A DNA stretch of 64,000 nt from Prodigiosinella confusarubida (lineage in GTDB: Bacteria > Pseudomonadota > Gammaproteobacteria > Enterobacterales > Enterobacteriaceae). The notes beneath the pieces are model-generated. The model was not told where the DNA came from, did no database searches, and was given only the letters and a program-made list of their open reading frames with translations. The position numbers and the translations under genes were made by a program. Positions within the stretch are counted from its first letter, which is position 1; each line of letters starts with the position of its first letter. Below, piece after piece: positions 49,127-62,294 of the stretch. Location of the stretch: positions 4,836,001-4,900,000 of the forward strand of contig NZ_CP025085.1 in the NCBI RefSeq assembly GCF_002847015.1. The letters are read 5' to 3'.

Positions 49127-49837
49127 ATGATCATTAGCAAAGCAGCAGAACATTGCGGTCAGGCTGACTATGGCTGGTTACAGGCACGTTATACATTCTC
49201 TTTTGGTCACTATTTTGACCCCGAACTACTAGGTTATGCTTCTTTGCGCGTGCTTAATCAGGAAGTCCTTGCCCCTGGCGCGGCTTTTCAACCTCGAACC
49301 TACCCACAAGTAGATATTCTCAATATTATATTGCAGGGGGAAGCCGAGTACCGCGATAGCAACGGTAACCATGCCAGAGCAAAAGCAGGCGATGCGCTAT
49401 TATTGGCCACGCAGCCCAATGTCAGCTATAGCGAACATAATGCTTGCCATAAAACATCACTTACGCGCCTGCAATTATGGCTGAATGCCTGCCCCACACA
49501 AGAAAACCGCACCTTGCAACGGCTCTCGCTGGATAAAAAAGGCTGTCATTTGCTGGCGTCCCCCGAAGAAACTCAGGATCAGCATAGTCTGTACTTACGT
49601 CAGCAAGTATGGATCTATCATCTGGATCTCAATATCCATGAGCAAAACACCATTACACTAAACGGTAATCGCGCTTATTTACAGTCAATAAATGGAACAA
49701 TGCGAATTAATGGCATCACGCCAGAAAATAGCAAAACGTTGCATTGTGGTGATGGTGCCTTTATCCAGCAGGAAGCAAAAGTAACCGTTCTGGCGGAAAC
49801 GCCAATGCGAGCACTGCTCATCGATCTGGTAGTCTGA
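49127..49837 (+). CDS. yhaK: Pirin-family bicupin protein YhaK
   Basis: A 236-residue protein very close to E. coli YhaK (QADYGWLQARYTFSFGHYFD, APGAAFQPRTYPQVDILNII). It has two cupin barrels; E. coli YhaK is a redox-sensitive pirin-like protein without clear enzyme activity. It is divergent from yhaJ, which probably controls it. Confidence 0.93.
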   Translation: MIISKAAEHCGQADYGWLQARYTFSFGHYFDPELLGYASLRVLNQEVLAPGAAFQPRTYPQVDILNIILQGEAEYRDSNGNHARAKAGDALLLATQPNVSYSEHNACHKTSLTRLQLWLNACPTQENRTLQRLSLDKKGCHLLASPEETQDQHSLYLRQQVWIYHLDLNIHEQNTITLNGNRAYLQSINGTMRINGITPENSKTLHCGDGAFIQQEAKVTVLAETPMRALLIDLVV

Positions 49838-49926
49838 TACTCGGACCAGGTTGTCTTTTCGGTGTTTTTGTCCAGGCATGATAAGATAAATCATAATGCT
49901 CTCAGACATGCTTCGGGGTTACTGCA

Positions 49927-50436
49927 ATGGATTCAATCAATCCGGGAAAACTTCTTGCCTTGGCCGAACAGCTTTGTCAGCAGCGCTGTGTGCGCCTGAC
50001 ACCTCAGCGGCAGGAGGTTCTGCGTTTGATGGCGCAACAGCCTGGCGCTATCAGTGCTTACGATTTACTGGATCTGCTCCGTGTTTCTGAACCCCAGGCA
50101 AAACCACCTACGGTTTACCGTGCTCTCGATTTTCTACTGGAACAGGGATTTATTCATCGGGTCGAGTCCACTAACAGTTATGTGTTATGCCATCATTTCG
50201 AAGAGCATAATCACACATCCGCATTATTTATCTGTGACCGATGCGGCCAGGTAACGGAGCGGCAAACAGTCGGTGTCGAGGAAAACCTTCAGCAATTGGC
50301 TAAGCAGTCAGATTTCATTTTGCGTCACAGTGTGGTGGAAGCTCATGGATTATGCAGTGCATGCCAGCAAGTTGAATCATGCGACCACCGAGAAAATTGC
50401 AATCACGATCACAGTATCACCATTAAAAAACGATAG
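49927..50436 (+). CDS. zur: Zinc uptake regulator Zur
   Basis: A 169-residue Fur-family repressor of zinc uptake genes. The winged helix includes LTPQRQEVLRLMAQQPGAIS and KPPTVYRALDFLLEQG. Zinc ligands are in HHFEEHNHTSALFICDRCGQ and the C-terminal CSAC; the tail is His/Cys rich (CDHRENCNHDH). In E. coli dinF and yjbJ separate lexA and zur; both are absent here. Confidence 0.96.
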   Translation: MDSINPGKLLALAEQLCQQRCVRLTPQRQEVLRLMAQQPGAISAYDLLDLLRVSEPQAKPPTVYRALDFLLEQGFIHRVESTNSYVLCHHFEEHNHTSALFICDRCGQVTERQTVGVEENLQQLAKQSDFILRHSVVEAHGLCSACQQVESCDHRENCNHDHSITIKKR

Positions 50437-50706
50437 TTGCGGCTCAATTTTCCTATCCCTCGAGTATTCCGCTGTGAACCATATAATCAATGTCCGCTAA
50501 GTACCGGTGGATGATTTAAAATTTATATTTTTGGAGAACTCATTAGAAAGTAAAAACTGTAAGAGGAATTGCTGAAATAGATGGCTGGTAAAAGGAGGAG
50601 AATAAGTAAAATAACGGCATCTCACTTGAAGACGCACCCGCCCATATTAGAAGAGCGAGCGCTACATTTTAAAGGCCGAGATGAATAAAGGAAATGAAGG
50701 AATATA
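50437..50706. other. Spacer between convergent zur and lexA
   Basis: No gene or convincing terminator seen. Confidence 0.4.
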
Positions 50707-51318
50707 TCAGTTCCAATCGCTGTTACGAATGACACCAACCGCCAGTCCTTCAATAGAAAAACTCTGTTCACGCAAGTCAACAACAATAGGTTTGAATTCT
50801 CTGTTTTCCGCCAGTAACTGTATGATGTTACCTTGTTTTTTCAGACGTTTAACGGTAACTTCGTCATCAATACGCGCCACAACAACCTGACCATTATATA
50901 CATCTTGCGTTTTATGCACGGCCAGTAGATCACCATCCAGAATACCGATATCTTTCATCGACATTCCGCTGACTCTTAGCAAAAAATCCGCACTCGGTTT
51001 AAACATGGATGGATCAACCTGATAATGGCACTCAATATGCTGTTGAGCCAGCAAGGGCTCACCGGCCGCAACCCGGCCAATCAAAGGCAATCCAAGATCT
51101 TCTTCTTCCATCAACAAGCGGATACCACGGGACGCGCCGGTAACAATCTCGATCACACCCTTGCGTGCCAGTGCCTTTAAATGCTCTTCTGCGGCATTAG
51201 GGGAACGGAATCCCAACTGCTGCGCAATCTCTGCCCGTGTAGGCGGCATACCGGTTTGTGAGATATGATCACGGATAAGATCATAAACCTGCTGTTGTCT
51301 GGCTGTTAACTCTTTCAT
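50707..51318 (-). CDS. lexA: SOS repressor LexA
   Basis: A 203-residue repressor with N-terminal winged HTH ([20 protein letters not shown]), the self-cleavage site Ala-Gly in [10 protein letters not shown], catalytic serine in [11 protein letters not shown] and lysine in AVHKTQDV-...[13 protein letters not shown]. ATG 51318 ([10 protein letters not shown]) lies just downstream of two SOS boxes. Upstream neighbour is dgkA. Confidence 0.98.
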   Translation of the reverse strand: MKELTARQQQVYDLIRDHISQTGMPPTRAEIAQQLGFRSPNAAEEHLKALARKGVIEIVTGASRGIRLLMEEEDLGLPLIGRVAAGEPLLAQQHIECHYQVDPSMFKPSADFLLRVSGMSMKDIGILDGDLLAVHKTQDVYNGQVVVARIDDEVTVKRLKKQGNIIQLLAENREFKPIVVDLREQSFSIEGLAVGVIRNSDWN

Positions 51319-51326
51319 CCCGCCCC

Positions 51327-51342
51327 CTGGTTGTTTATACAG
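51327..51342 (-). promoter_or_regulatory. SOS box 2 (LexA operator) of lexA
   Basis: ctggttgtttatacag fits CTG-N10-CAG and matches the proximal lexA operator of E. coli in place. Confidence 0.92.
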
Positions 51343-51347
51343 TTTAG

Positions 51348-51363
51348 CTGTGAGTATATACAG
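51348..51363 (-). promoter_or_regulatory. SOS box 1 (LexA operator) of lexA
   Basis: ctgtgagtatatacag is the same sequence as the distal lexA operator of E. coli; spacing 21 bp to the other box. Confidence 0.95.
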
Positions 51364-51427
51364 GGAAGGTGTCGATGGGAACCTTGATATTGCCATTCAG
51401 CGCTTTTTTCTCCGATTCTGGAAGCCG

Positions 51428-51793
51428 TCATGCAAAATGATTCCACAGTAGTGAGATCCAGACGACAGCAGCCAACAAACAGGCGACGAAAACAGCTGCC
51501 GAGCCAATATCTTTCGCCCGTCCCGATAATTCGTGATACTCCAGCCCCACTCTGTCGACTACCGCTTCGATAGCGCTATTGACCAATTCAAATAATACAA
51601 TCAGTACAACTGACCCGATGAGTAATAGCCTTTCAATTGTTGAAACTGGCAGCCAACAAGCAATAATAATAGAGGCAAGAGTGAGTAATGACTCCTGACG
51701 AAATGCAGCTTCATGCCGCCAGGCCTGCTTCAACCCCTGGAGGGAATATCCCGTTGCTTTGATAATACGGGTTATTCCAGTTGCTTTATTCAT
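51428..51793 (-). CDS. dgkA: Diacylglycerol kinase
   Basis: A 121-residue three-helix integral membrane kinase that recycles diacylglycerol to phosphatidate. Conserved segments are [11 protein letters not shown], the catalytic [15 protein letters not shown] and [15 protein letters not shown]. Divergent from plsB as in E. coli. Confidence 0.98.
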   Translation of the reverse strand: MNKATGITRIIKATGYSLQGLKQAWRHEAAFRQESLLTLASIIIACWLPVSTIERLLLIGSVVLIVLFELVNSAIEAVVDRVGLEYHELSGRAKDIGSAAVFVACLLAAVVWISLLWNHFA

Positions 51794-51922
51794 ACTTACT
51801 CCATTCCTTTATTCGTGATTGAACGCAATTTTAACGCGCTATCATCGTCTCATCACCACAGATCTCCAGTGAGGTTTCTGGTATCCTTGCGGCGAGTTGC
51901 TAACAAGAGGCTTCTGGTTGTT

Positions 51923-54379
51923 ATGTCAGGTTGGCGTAGAATTTACTATAACTTACTGAATTTCCCCCTTAAACTCTTGGTAAAGAGTAAGATTATTCCT
52001 CATGATCCTGTCGCTGAATTGGATTTGGATCCTTCACGTCCGGTTTTCTATGTATTGCCCTATAACTCTAAAGCGGATCTACTAACGCTGCGGACTAAAT
52101 GTCTGGCGCTGGGGCTACCAGACCCTTTACAACCATTGGTTATTGATGGTGAAGAGTTGCCCAGCTATGTATTTATTAATGATGGTCCACGAGTATTCCG
52201 CTACTACGTCCCCAAGCAGAAATCCATAAAACTGTTTCACGACTACCTGGATCTGCATAGCAGTAACCCGGCGTTAGATGTACAGATGGTGCCAGTTTCA
52301 GTGATGTTTGGTCGCTCGCCAGGTCGTGAAAATCAACATCAAGCCACACCACACTTGCGTTTGTTAAACGGCATTGAGAAATTTTTTGCTGTTTTATGGC
52401 TAGGACGTGATAGTTTTGTCCGTTTTTCCAGTCCAATATCGCTCCGTTATATGGCGACAGAGCATGGCACTGATAAAACCATCGCTCATAAGCTGGCCCG
52501 CGTCGCGCGAATACACTTTGCCCGCCAACGTTTGGCCGCTGTCGGGCCTCGGCTACCAGTAAGGCAAGACCTTTTCAACAAATTGTTGACGTCAAATGCC
52601 ATCACCAAAGCAATTGATGATGAAGCTCGTGTAAAAAAAATCCCCCATGAGAAGGCGCAACAGAATGCCATAGCGTTGTTGGAAGAAATTGCCGCGAATT
52701 TCTCTTATGAAGTGGTACGATTGTCGGACCGGGTGCTGAGCTGGACCTGGAACCGCCTTTATCAAGGGATTAATGTTCACAATGCTGAACGGGTACGCCA
52801 ACTGGCGCAAGACGGTCACGAAATTGTTTATGTCCCCTGCCACCGCAGCCATATGGATTATCTGCTGCTCTCCTATGTGCTTTATCATCAAGGGTTAGTA
52901 CCACCCCATATTGCTGCTGGCGTTAATCTGAATTTCTGGCCAGCTGGCCCGATTTTCCGCCGCCTGGGCGCGTTTTTTATCCGCCGCACTTTCAACAACA
53001 AACTTTACTCTACCTTGTTCCGAGAATACCTGGGTGAACTATTCACGCGTGGTTATTCCGTAGAGTATTTTGTCGAAGGTGGACGTTCTCGTACCGGACG
53101 ACTGCTGGAACCCAAAACCGGCACGCTATCGATGACAATTCAAGCTATGCTGCGTGGTGGTACCCGAGCAATCACCCTGGTGCCCGTCTACATCGGCTAC
53201 GAACATGTGATGGAAGTGGCTACTTATGCCAGAGAACTTCGTGGCGCCACTAAAGAAAAAGAGGGTTTCATACAGATGGTACGTGGTTTGCGCAAACTAC
53301 GTAATCTCGGACAAGGGTATGTGAATTTTGGCGAACCCCTGCCCTTAATGGCTTACCTAAATTCGCACGTACCACAATGGCAGGAAGCCATTGATCCTAT
53401 CGAAGTCCAGCGCCCAAGTTGGTTGACACCCACAGTGCAGGACATTGCCATGAATATCATGGTTCGCATTAATAATTCGGCCGCGGCAAACGCCATGAAC
53501 CTATGCTCTACGGCGCTGTTAGCTTCTCGTCAACGTGCTTTGACCCGCAAGCAGATGGAAGAACAGCTGGAGTGTTATCTGCAAATACTGCGCAATGTTC
53601 CTTATGCTACCGACATCACCGTTCCCAACAAAACAGCAGCCGAACTGCTCGACCATGCATTGAGCATGGATAAGTTTGAAGTCGAAAAAGATAATGTTGG
53701 TGACATTATCATTCTCCCGCGTGAACAAGCGGTATTGATGACCTACTACCGTAACAATATCCAACACTTGCTGGTATTGCCCTCGCTGATTGCCAGTATC
53801 ATCATCCATCATCGAACGGTTACCCAGACAGAGCTGTTGCGTCAGGTCACATTGGTTTACCCACTCCTGCAAGCTGAACTTTTCTTGCACTACGAAAAAT
53901 CCCAATTGAGTGATGTATTGACTGCACTAACAGAAGAACTGGCTAGTCAGCGCCTGATTTTGATAGAAGAAAAAGGGTTGGTACTGAATCCAGCGCGGAT
54001 AAGAACACTTCAATTGCTATCGGCGGGTATTCGCGAAACCCTTCAACGTTACGCCATTACACTATCATTACTCAGCACAAATCCGAGTATCAGTCGCAGT
54101 ATGCTGGAAAAAGAGAGTCGTAACATGGCTCAGCGCTTGTCAGTATTGCATGGAATAAACGCACCGGAGTTCTTTGATAAAGCTGTTTTTTCCACGCTGG
54201 TTAACACGCTGCGGACAGAAGGTTACATCAATGATACTGGCGATGCCATTCCGGAAAATACGTTGGAAATCTATAGCATCCTGGGGGACATGATCACACC
54301 AGATGTCAGACTGACAATAGAAAGCGCCAGCGCGTCAGAGAAATCGGCAACACCGGAAATTCCTCCATCAGTGGCATAA
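51923..54379 (+). CDS. plsB: Glycerol-3-phosphate acyltransferase
   Basis: PlsB carries out the first acylation in phospholipid synthesis at the inner membrane. The 818-residue protein has the acyltransferase motifs HRSHMD (catalytic His-X4-Asp), [19 protein letters not shown] and a fourth block [11 protein letters not shown] 51923 ([12 protein letters not shown]) equals the E. coli start; the frame is open upstream across the dgkA start. It is divergent from dgkA. Confidence 0.98.
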   Translation: MSGWRRIYYNLLNFPLKLLVKSKIIPHDPVAELDLDPSRPVFYVLPYNSKADLLTLRTKCLALGLPDPLQPLVIDGEELPSYVFINDGPRVFRYYVPKQKSIKLFHDYLDLHSSNPALDVQMVPVSVMFGRSPGRENQHQATPHLRLLNGIEKFFAVLWLGRDSFVRFSSPISLRYMATEHGTDKTIAHKLARVARIHFARQRLAAVGPRLPVRQDLFNKLLTSNAITKAIDDEARVKKIPHEKAQQNAIALLEEIAANFSYEVVRLSDRVLSWTWNRLYQGINVHNAERVRQLAQDGHEIVYVPCHRSHMDYLLLSYVLYHQGLVPPHIAAGVNLNFWPAGPIFRRLGAFFIRRTFNNKLYSTLFREYLGELFTRGYSVEYFVEGGRSRTGRLLEPKTGTLSMTIQAMLRGGTRAITLVPVYIGYEHVMEVATYARELRGATKEKEGFIQMVRGLRKLRNLGQGYVNFGEPLPLMAYLNSHVPQWQEAIDPIEVQRPSWLTPTVQDIAMNIMVRINNSAAANAMNLCSTALLASRQRALTRKQMEEQLECYLQILRNVPYATDITVPNKTAAELLDHALSMDKFEVEKDNVGDIIILPREQAVLMTYYRNNIQHLLVLPSLIASIIIHHRTVTQTELLRQVTLVYPLLQAELFLHYEKSQLSDVLTALTEELASQRLILIEEKGLVLNPARIRTLQLLSAGIRETLQRYAITLSLLSTNPSISRSMLEKESRNMAQRLSVLHGINAPEFFDKAVFSTLVNTLRTEGYINDTGDAIPENTLEIYSILGDMITPDVRLTIESASASEKSATPEIPPSVA

Positions 54380-54388
54380 AGCCACATA

Positions 54389-54417
54389 TGACTGCGGTAG
54401 TATCCCTACCGCAGTCA
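54389..54417. terminator. Bidirectional terminator between plsB and ubiA
   Basis: Perfect 12-bp stem tgactgcggtag/ctaccgcagtca between convergent genes. Confidence 0.88.
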
Positions 54418-54422
54418 TTCAA

Positions 54423-55286
54423 TTACAAACCGAGCAAAATGCCGGCAAACAACACCATACCAACGTAATTGTTATTTCTGAAAGCACGGAAACAACTTTC
54501 ACGCTCACGCCCGGCAATCAATCTCTGTTGGTAAGCAAACAATCCGGCCGCAATCAGCACTGACCAATAAAATATTTCACTTAATCCGGCCAGGTGCCCT
54601 AATGCCAGCATGGCCATCAGCGTGAACAACTGTAACAGCCCGACAATCAATGTATCATGACGTCCGAAAAGAATAGCGGTCGACTTGATGCCAATCTTCA
54701 GGTCATCGTCACGGTCCACCATGGCATATTGAGTATCGTAAGCGACAGTCCAGCAAATATAAGCCAGGAACATAACCCAGCAGGACACCGGTAATGACTC
54801 ACTTACCGCCGCATAAGCCATCGGAATAGACCAGCCAAAAGCCATCCCCAGCACAAACTGGGGAAGATGACTGACGCGTTTCATGAAGGGATAAACCCAT
54901 GCCAACGCCAACCCGGCCACGGAAAGCCAGATAGTCATATTATTCATGGTCAGCACCAGCCCAAAGGACAGCAATACCAACACGATAAACAGCACTTTGG
55001 CGGATTGCTCACTGACCGCGCCACTTGGCAATGGCCGCGAAGCAGTGCGTTTGACATGACCGTCAAAATGACGATCTGCATAATCATTAATCACACATCC
55101 TGCTGCACGCATCAGAAACACGCCGGCCACGAACACCCATAGTATCCAAGGTTGTGGTACTCCCCGCCCAGCCAGCCACAACGCCCATAGCGTTGGCCAT
55201 AATAACAGCAGAGAACCTATCGGCTTATCAATGCGCATTAAACGACAATATGCAACCCAGCGTCCTGCCGTTAAACTTCTTTCCAA
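54423..55286 (-). CDS. ubiA: 4-hydroxybenzoate octaprenyltransferase
   Basis: UbiA attaches the octaprenyl chain (made by IspB) to 4-hydroxybenzoate in ubiquinone synthesis. The 287-residue membrane protein has both aspartate-rich motifs [15 protein letters not shown] and [16 protein letters not shown]. The start matching E. coli (MERSL) is an unusual TTG at 55286, with gaggag a suitable distance upstream. It follows ubiC by 23 bp. Confidence 0.96.
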   Translation of the reverse strand: MERSLTAGRWVAYCRLMRIDKPIGSLLLLWPTLWALWLAGRGVPQPWILWVFVAGVFLMRAAGCVINDYADRHFDGHVKRTASRPLPSGAVSEQSAKVLFIVLVLLSFGLVLTMNNMTIWLSVAGLALAWVYPFMKRVSHLPQFVLGMAFGWSIPMAYAAVSESLPVSCWVMFLAYICWTVAYDTQYAMVDRDDDLKIGIKSTAILFGRHDTLIVGLLQLFTLMAMLALGHLAGLSEIFYWSVLIAAGLFAYQQRLIAGRERESCFRAFRNNNYVGMVLFAGILLGL

Positions 55287-55309
55287 CTCGGTATTCTCCT
55301 CTCTGCCGG

Positions 55310-55825
55310 TCAGAATGTTTTACTGACCATAGAATAAAGTGGGGCATCCGGTAAAAAAAGCTCGGTGATCAACAGCGGATTACCGGAAAGTACCAGGCAT
55401 GAACGACGAACCCAAAGTGAACCACAACGCCCGAGATGGATAAAATTACGCTTCGGTGGGCCTTGCAAAAACAGATAGCGTCCTAGTGGCGTATTACCTA
55501 TCTGTGTCAGATCTATCTCAGCCTCTTCCAACGTTTGCTGTGGTATCACCGTGCGACCGAATAACCAGGGTTTCCCATCCCCGAGCAGCGTCACTTCACG
55601 CAACCAATAACGGTTGCTTAATGGCAACAGTGGTTGTTCATTCTGCACATCAAGTGTGGAGATAAAATGCTCCGTACTCACGCGGACTGAAAGACGAAGG
55701 CAATGCCGTTCCAGACGACGCGTCATAGAATCATTATAGATTAACCAATCAGCAACCGTCGCGGGTACATCAGTAGGCTCACACCACTCCACTGAGCGTA
55801 GCTGTGCCAAAGCCTCATCAGACAT
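55310..55825 (-). CDS. ubiC: Chorismate pyruvate-lyase
   Basis: UbiC makes 4-hydroxybenzoate from chorismate. The product is 171 codons long including the stop and shows the lyase pattern [36 protein letters not shown], and the C-terminal region [11 protein letters not shown] 55825 (MSDEALAQL) is used; 55840 is a possible alternative. First gene of ubiCA. Confidence 0.94.
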   Translation of the reverse strand: MSDEALAQLRSVEWCEPTDVPATVADWLIYNDSMTRRLERHCLRLSVRVSTEHFISTLDVQNEQPLLPLSNRYWLREVTLLGDGKPWLFGRTVIPQQTLEEAEIDLTQIGNTPLGRYLFLQGPPKRNFIHLGRCGSLWVRRSCLVLSGNPLLITELFLPDAPLYSMVSKTF

Positions 55826-56161
55826 TTTTCCCTGCTCCACCCGATATGTTTAGTAAATAAAATAAACGCGATCCATTGTAGCGCAGAATAACGGGCTGAT
55901 AACACGGTCTGAACCAATTGTTAGTGATGTGAATAATATTTGTACAATATTTAACGTGTCAACCAGTGTGGATGACGTGGGTTCGAACATGGTCCTGTGA
56001 TATCAACGATGAACCTGAACGCAAGAGGGGAAACGTAGCTAAAACAGACCAAATAAAAAACACTACCCGACCTACAGACCGGATAGTGTTTTAATTGTGG
56101 CCAAACAGAATGCAACGGATATACCGTGTCGCCATCAGTCAGTGGACGGCGACAGCAGTTA
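55826..56161. other. ubiC-groL spacer
   Basis: No gene in 336 bases. It holds the ubiC promoter side and the groL terminator. Confidence 0.5.
56055..56092 (-). terminator. Terminator after groL
   Basis: aaaacacta-c-ccg/cgg-a-tagtgtttt stem; T-rich on the minus strand. Confidence 0.85.
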
Positions 56162-57817
<1,656 letters not shown>

Positions 57818-57859
57818 TTATTTCCCTTAAATTCGTTCAGTTCAGATGATTACACGTGA

Positions 57860-58186
<327 letters not shown>

Positions 58187-58233
58187 TTAGGTAAACGCCG
58201 GATATGCCATCATACCCGGCCTTGTGGAGTTGT

Positions 58234-58260
58234 AAGTGGGGACGTTTCCATGCGCTTCAA
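58234..58260 (-). promoter_or_regulatory. Sigma-32 heat-shock promoter of groESL
   Basis: On the minus strand ccttgaag (-35, 58255-58262) and ccccactt (-10, 58234-58241) are separated by 13-14 bases, fitting CTTGAAA-N-CCCCATNT. It lies 81 bp before groES. Confidence 0.9.
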
Positions 58261-58339
58261 GGGAGGAAATAAATTTTTTTTGCTTTAAACCTGTATTTTT
58301 CACGAAGAGCACAAAAAGCAAGCTAAATTCAACCAAATA

Positions 58340-58834
58340 TCAGTGATTATCTCGATCATTATCGCGGGGTTCGATACGGTCATTATGTTCCTTATCCTTC
58401 CGCTGATATTCACCTTCAAAAGTATTTCCTTCAGAACCTGATGTGCCGGTTCCTGTTCCTGTTCCGGAACGAGCGCGCCAGATATACAGATGAGGCATCA
58501 GTTTCAGTGTCAGATGCTTTTGCACCGGTGGCAATAACAACATCAAACCAAGAAAATCGGTGAAAAAACCGGGAAGCAACAACAAGAAACCAGCCAGCAC
58601 CAGTGATACACTTTTTACCATTTCCACGGCAGGACTTTCGCCCGCTTCCAGTTTCTGCTGCATCTGGAGAAAGGTTCTCATTCCCTGATTACGAACCAGG
58701 GATACCCCTACACAGGACGTAAACACGACCAACAGTAATGTCATCGCCACACCAAAGACTTCGGCGACCCGAATAAAAATGGAAACTTCGATGTAAGTAA
58801 AAAAGAAAATCAGTAATAACGGTAACCAGCGCAC
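58340..58834 (-). CDS. fxsA: FxsA membrane protein
   Basis: A 164-residue inner-membrane protein with about three hydrophobic segments and a polar, repeat-rich tail (GTGTGTG). E. coli FxsA relieves phage T7 F-exclusion when overproduced. The start is GTG 58834. Between groES and aspA as in E. coli. Confidence 0.93.
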   Translation of the reverse strand: MRWLPLLLIFFFTYIEVSIFIRVAEVFGVAMTLLLVVFTSCVGVSLVRNQGMRTFLQMQQKLEAGESPAVEMVKSVSLVLAGFLLLLPGFFTDFLGLMLLLPPVQKHLTLKLMPHLYIWRARSGTGTGTGTSGSEGNTFEGEYQRKDKEHNDRIEPRDNDRDNH

Positions 58835-59247
58835 CCGTAACTCCTGTGGTTAAAATTCGATGCGCCAACAGGAAATACTCCTCCGAATGACATCGTCGTA
58901 ATATTTTACACAACGCACCGTAACAAACGACTGGAGGAAAGATTCGATCAGTCGTTAAGATAACGAACCATATAATGAAAGAAATGGTAGCTCGGTAGCG
59001 GATTTTCAACCTGCATGCGACGAGTTTTTTTACTCTTATGTGATAAGTCGTGACTATTATCACAGTTCGTAGCGAAGGAGGAACGTGTATCTACAGATAG
59101 TGATCCATTCGACGAAATTTCTCACTCAGCCAGAATATCATCACGATAACAAAGGCAGTTATGGTCAAACATTCTGAAATTGTTATCCACGGTAACACAA
59201 TAGGTGTGCATAAATGCTAACCGACAAAAGAATAAGAGAAGGCTTCT
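58835..59247. other. fxsA-aspA divergent control region
   Basis: No gene in 413 bases. It holds the CRP site listed separately and the promoters of both genes. Confidence 0.5.
59049..59064 (+). promoter_or_regulatory. CRP site upstream of aspA
   Basis: cgtga-ctatta-tcaca differs by one base from TGTGA-N6-TCACA; a further tgtga half-site is at 59039. AspA is cAMP-CRP activated in E. coli. Confidence 0.7.
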
Positions 59248-60687
59248 ATGTCAGATAACATTCGTATTGAAGAAGACCTGTTAGGTACCCGAGAAGTCCC
59301 CGCCGATGCATATTACGGTGTTCACACCCTCCGAGCTATTGAAAACTTTTATATCAGCAACCAGAAAATCAGCGATGTTCCCGAGTTTGTGCGCGGTATG
59401 GTGATGGTTAAAAAAGCCGCAGCATTGGCAAACAAGGAGCTGAAGACCATTCCCCACCAGATTGCCGATATTATTGTCAAAGCCTGTGATGAGGTGCTGA
59501 ACAATGGTAAATGCATGGACCAGTTCCCTGTTGATGTGTTCCAGGGCGGCGCGGGCACGTCTCTCAACATGAATACCAACGAAGTGCTGGCCAACATCGG
59601 TCTGGAACTAATGGGACACAAAAAAGGGGAATATCAATATCTTAACCCAAACGATCATCTCAACAAATGCCAATCTACCAATGATGCCTATCCCACTGGG
59701 TTCCGCATCTCGATATACAATGCCATTCTGAAGCTGGTTGATGCAGTCACGCAGCTGGGTGAAGGCTTTGAACATAAAGCCAAGGAATTTGAGAACATTC
59801 TGAAAATGGGCAGAACCCAGTTACAGGATGCCGTCCCGATGACATTGGGACAAGAGTTCCACGCATTTAACATATTGCTGAAAGAAGAAAACAAAAACCT
59901 GTTGCGTATCGCCGAATTATTACTGGAGGTTAACCTCGGGGCTACCGCTATCGGTACCCGGCTGAATACCCCGGATGGCTACCAGCATCTGGCGGTCCAA
60001 AAGCTGGCTGAAGTCAGCGGTTTGCCTTGTATCCCCGCAGAAGATCTGATCGAAGCCACCTCTGATTGTGGTGCTTATGTCATGGTCCACAGTTCACTGA
60101 AACGCCTGGCGGTGAAACTTTCCAAGATCTGTAATGACCTGCGTCTGCTCTCTTCAGGCCCCCGCGCAGGCCTGAATGAAATCAACCTGCCGCAATTGCA
60201 GGCGGGTTCATCCATCATGCCAGCCAAAGTCAACCCGGTGGTACCCGAAGTAGTCAACCAGGTGTGTTTCAAGGTCATAGGTAACGACACCTGCATCACT
60301 ATGGCGGCAGAAGCCGGTCAATTACAGCTTAACGTAATGGAGCCAGTCATTGGCCAGGCCATGTTTGAATCTACCCATATCCTGACCAACGCTTGTTACA
60401 ACCTGTTGGAAAAATGTGTGAGTGGTATCACCGCCAATAAATCGGTGTGTGAATCCTACGTGTTCAACTCTATCGGGATTGTGACGTACCTGAACCCATT
60501 CATTGGTCACCACAATGGTGACATTGTGGGAAAAATCTGTGCAGAAACCGGTAAGAGCGTGCGGGAGGTAGTACTGGAGCGTGGGTTGCTGACTGAAGCC
60601 GAACTGGATGACATCTTCTCGATACAGAACCTGATGCATCCGGCTTACAAAGCAAAACCTTACACAGATGAAAACGAACCGTCATAA
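59248..60687 (+). CDS. aspA: Aspartate ammonia-lyase
   Basis: AspA converts aspartate to fumarate and ammonia, feeding anaerobic fumarate respiration. The 479-residue protein has the superfamily motifs [31 protein letters not shown] and the flexible catalytic loop [15 protein letters not shown]. It precedes dcuA as in E. coli. Confidence 0.98.
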   Translation: MSDNIRIEEDLLGTREVPADAYYGVHTLRAIENFYISNQKISDVPEFVRGMVMVKKAAALANKELKTIPHQIADIIVKACDEVLNNGKCMDQFPVDVFQGGAGTSLNMNTNEVLANIGLELMGHKKGEYQYLNPNDHLNKCQSTNDAYPTGFRISIYNAILKLVDAVTQLGEGFEHKAKEFENILKMGRTQLQDAVPMTLGQEFHAFNILLKEENKNLLRIAELLLEVNLGATAIGTRLNTPDGYQHLAVQKLAEVSGLPCIPAEDLIEATSDCGAYVMVHSSLKRLAVKLSKICNDLRLLSSGPRAGLNEINLPQLQAGSSIMPAKVNPVVPEVVNQVCFKVIGNDTCITMAAEAGQLQLNVMEPVIGQAMFESTHILTNACYNLLEKCVSGITANKSVCESYVFNSIGIVTYLNPFIGHHNGDIVGKICAETGKSVREVVLERGLLTEAELDDIFSIQNLMHPAYKAKPYTDENEPS

Positions 60688-60707
60688 GACCGCGCCATAA
60701 GCCATGT

Positions 60708-60748
60708 AAGGCACGACAGTCCTGCGCCGACTGCGTGCCTTTTCTATA
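60708..60748 (+). terminator. Terminator between aspA and dcuA
   Basis: aaggcacg-a-cagtc/gactg-cgtgcctt then tttct. It probably lowers dcuA readthrough. Confidence 0.8.
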
Positions 60749-60892
60749 AGGTAAATAGGCTGTGTGCCCGGCATTGTCCGTGGTGCCATCGCTGCCCCAA
60801 TTGCTATCTATCAAAACAAAGGGGCTAGTCTAGATAACTATAAGCGGCAACAAACATTTTTGAATTTTCCCATCTTATTAAGGAGCATAATC

Positions 60893-62194
60893 ATGCTTAC
60901 CATGGAACTCATTGTTGTTCTGCTTGCCATTTATCTCGGCGCTCGTCTCGGGGGAATCGGGATCGGTTTCGCCGGCGGCATTGGCGTACTGGTTTTAACA
61001 CTCGGTTTCCACATCAAACCCGGCGTCATTCCTTTTGACGTGATTGAAATCATCATGGCGGTTATCGCCGCTATTGCCGCCATGCAGGTTGCTGGAGGGA
61101 TGGATTATCTGGTCAGCCTGGCGGAAAAACTGCTGCGCAAACAGCCCAAATATGTCACCTTTCTGGCACCGTTAGTAACCTATTTCATGACGCTGCTGGC
61201 AGGAACCGGTCACACAGCATTCTCCACGCTACCGGTCATTGCGGAAGTCGCTAAAGAACAAGGTATTCGCCCTTCCCGGCCGCTCTCTATCGCCGTCGTC
61301 GCATCGCAGATTGCCATTACCGCCTCCCCCATATCTGCTGCTGTGGTTTTCATGGCAAGCATTCTGGAACCTAAAGGCGTCAGTTATTTGGCGCTGCTAG
61401 GTATCTGCATCCCCACCACACTGACTGCCATCATGCTAACGGCCATCCTTACCAACTTTCTCGGTAAAGATCTAAAAGACGATGAAGTCTATCAGGAACG
61501 CCTTCGCAAAGACGAAGTGACGCTACGCGGCAGTAGTAAACTGGTGTTAAAACCTCGAGCAAAACTGTCTGTTCTCCTGTTTCTCATCGGTATTGTCGCC
61601 GTGGTGCTTTATGCCACAGCCATCAGTGATACTGTCGGCCTGATCAGCAACCCGGTACTGCCGCGGAATGAAGCCATCGTGGTATTTATGCTGACCGTTG
61701 CCACGCTAATTAGCTTGACTTGTAAAATCGACACCGCACAAGTTCTCTCGGCCAGTACCTTCAAATCCGGCATGAGTGCCTGCGTGTGCGTTATGGGTGT
61801 GGCCTGGCTGGGTGATACTTTCGTGAAAGCACATATCACCGATATCCAGAGCACAGCGGGTGCACTGTTGCAAAGTTATCCGTGGATGCTGGCAGTCGTT
61901 TTGTTTTTCGCCGCCACCCTGCTCTACTCTCAGGCGGCAACAACTAAAGCCCTGATGCCTGCGGCCTTATTGCTCGGCGTATCACCAGTGACGGCGGTAG
62001 CCTCTTTTGCTGCGGTGTCAGCGCTGTTTGTACTACCTACTTACCCAACCCTACTGGCGGCGGTCGAAATGGATGACACCGGCTCAACCCGTATCGGCAA
62101 GTTCGTGTTTAACCATTCATTCCTGATCCCAGGGGTTGTGGCAATTACACTCTCTGTCATCTTCGGATTTATCCTTGGCAATATTGTACTGTAA
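60893..62194 (+). CDS. dcuA: C4-dicarboxylate antiporter DcuA
   Basis: A 433-residue inner-membrane protein exchanging aspartate, fumarate and succinate, with about ten or more hydrophobic segments. Hallmarks are LGARLGGIGIGFAGG at the start and SQAATTKALMPAALLLGVSP. ATG 60893 has aaggag upstream; the frame is open back to 60764 but lacks homology. Works with AspA. Confidence 0.96.
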   Translation: MLTMELIVVLLAIYLGARLGGIGIGFAGGIGVLVLTLGFHIKPGVIPFDVIEIIMAVIAAIAAMQVAGGMDYLVSLAEKLLRKQPKYVTFLAPLVTYFMTLLAGTGHTAFSTLPVIAEVAKEQGIRPSRPLSIAVVASQIAITASPISAAVVFMASILEPKGVSYLALLGICIPTTLTAIMLTAILTNFLGKDLKDDEVYQERLRKDEVTLRGSSKLVLKPRAKLSVLLFLIGIVAVVLYATAISDTVGLISNPVLPRNEAIVVFMLTVATLISLTCKIDTAQVLSASTFKSGMSACVCVMGVAWLGDTFVKAHITDIQSTAGALLQSYPWMLAVVLFFAATLLYSQAATTKALMPAALLLGVSPVTAVASFAAVSALFVLPTYPTLLAAVEMDDTGSTRIGKFVFNHSFLIPGVVAITLSVIFGFILGNIVL

Positions 62195-62294
62195 TTGGTC
62201 TGCGGATCGGTATTGAGGTATCGATCCGCTCTTACGCTCATCATCCGGGCAAGGTATAGTGTCTGGTGTTCAAACTCCCATCGCCGAGGTCACC

